Source of the DNA: Cherax quadricarinatus
Lineage: Eukaryota > Arthropoda > Malacostraca > Decapoda > Parastacidae
Assembly: GCF_038502225.1 (NCBI RefSeq)
Contig: NC_091378.1
Coordinates: forward strand, 4,729,925-4,793,924
Direction: 5' to 3'
DNA length: 64,000 nt
The first letter of the stretch is position 1, and each line of letters begins with the position of its first letter. Made by a program: the position numbers and the translations under genes. Shown in pieces: positions 63,876 through 64,000 of this stretch. Below the pieces are notes generated by a model, which was not told where the DNA came from, did no database searches, and saw only the letters and a list, made by a program, of their open reading frames with translations.

Positions 63876-64000
63876 CCTCCACACACATCCATACCATACA
63901 TACCATACATACATACCATACACACCCATACATACACACCCATACATACATACCATACATACACACCCATACATACCATACATACACACCCATACATACC
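63876..64000. repeat. CATA-rich minisatellite, truncated by window edge
   Basis: ccatacatacataccatac/acacacccatacatac irregular units continuing off the right edge. Confidence 0.9.

Overview
This window is eukaryotic, intron-scale DNA, most likely from an arthropod with a large, repeat-swollen genome. A decapod crustacean is my best guess. The guess rests on the insect/crustacean-like homeobox exon, on the Penelope-like, CR1-like and RTE-like retroelement fragments, and on very abundant (TA)n, (GT)n and minisatellite DNA, several families of which I associate with decapods. There are no bacterial-style genes, operons or CRISPR arrays.

The only host coding sequence I can support is one 143-bp exon at 38021-38163 (+). 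It encodes the acidic linker plus the N-terminal arm and helix 1 of the TALE homeodomain of homothorax/Meis, with an AG acceptor and a GTAAGT donor. The remaining ~64 kb reads as the two flanking introns. No neighbouring hth exon was found, so each intron is at least ~26 kb.

Layout. 1-1.6 kb: 17-bp and 31-bp minisatellites. 1.9-4.6 kb: two copies of a 388-bp TIR element in (TA)n, then an 803-bp-arm inverted dimer of a Penelope-like element (PLE) with its GIY-YIG endonuclease and hammerhead-like termini. 4.6-13.1 kb: RTE-like 3' end, LINE tails, PLE termini, a third TIR element, a tRNA-like foldback. 13.2-14.4 kb: 50-bp array. 16.0-17.6 kb: 5'-truncated CR1/Jockey-type LINE lying inside a 51-bp minisatellite element. 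18.5-27.5 kb: a 9-kb array of 27/25-bp units. 27.6-32.5 kb: 30-bp and CCA-rich arrays. 35.5-36.7 kb: 25-bp array. 37.3-38.3 kb: (CTA)n, RTE tail, PLE-type foldback, the hth exon, (GT)n. 38.7-39.2 kb: 51-bp array. 40.1-43.4 kb: nearly full-length decayed LINE with endonuclease and RT, interrupted by a SINE. 45.6-54.4 kb: 34-, 45- and 41-bp arrays. 55-64 kb: smaller arrays, a second LINE family, tRNA-like palindromes, a minimal PLE foldback, (TA)n/(CA)n.

Tandem minisatellites alone fill more than a third of the window, and their long ORFs are artefacts of unit lengths and stop-free composition. The main biological themes are: (1) a conserved homeobox exon preserved within repeat-filled introns; (2) PLE termini with hammerhead-ribozyme-like folds; (3) a family of tRNA-like foldback elements sitting in (TA)n tracts, whose anticodon-arm-like hairpin shows compensatory changes between copies. 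The third is the best candidate for something undescribed.
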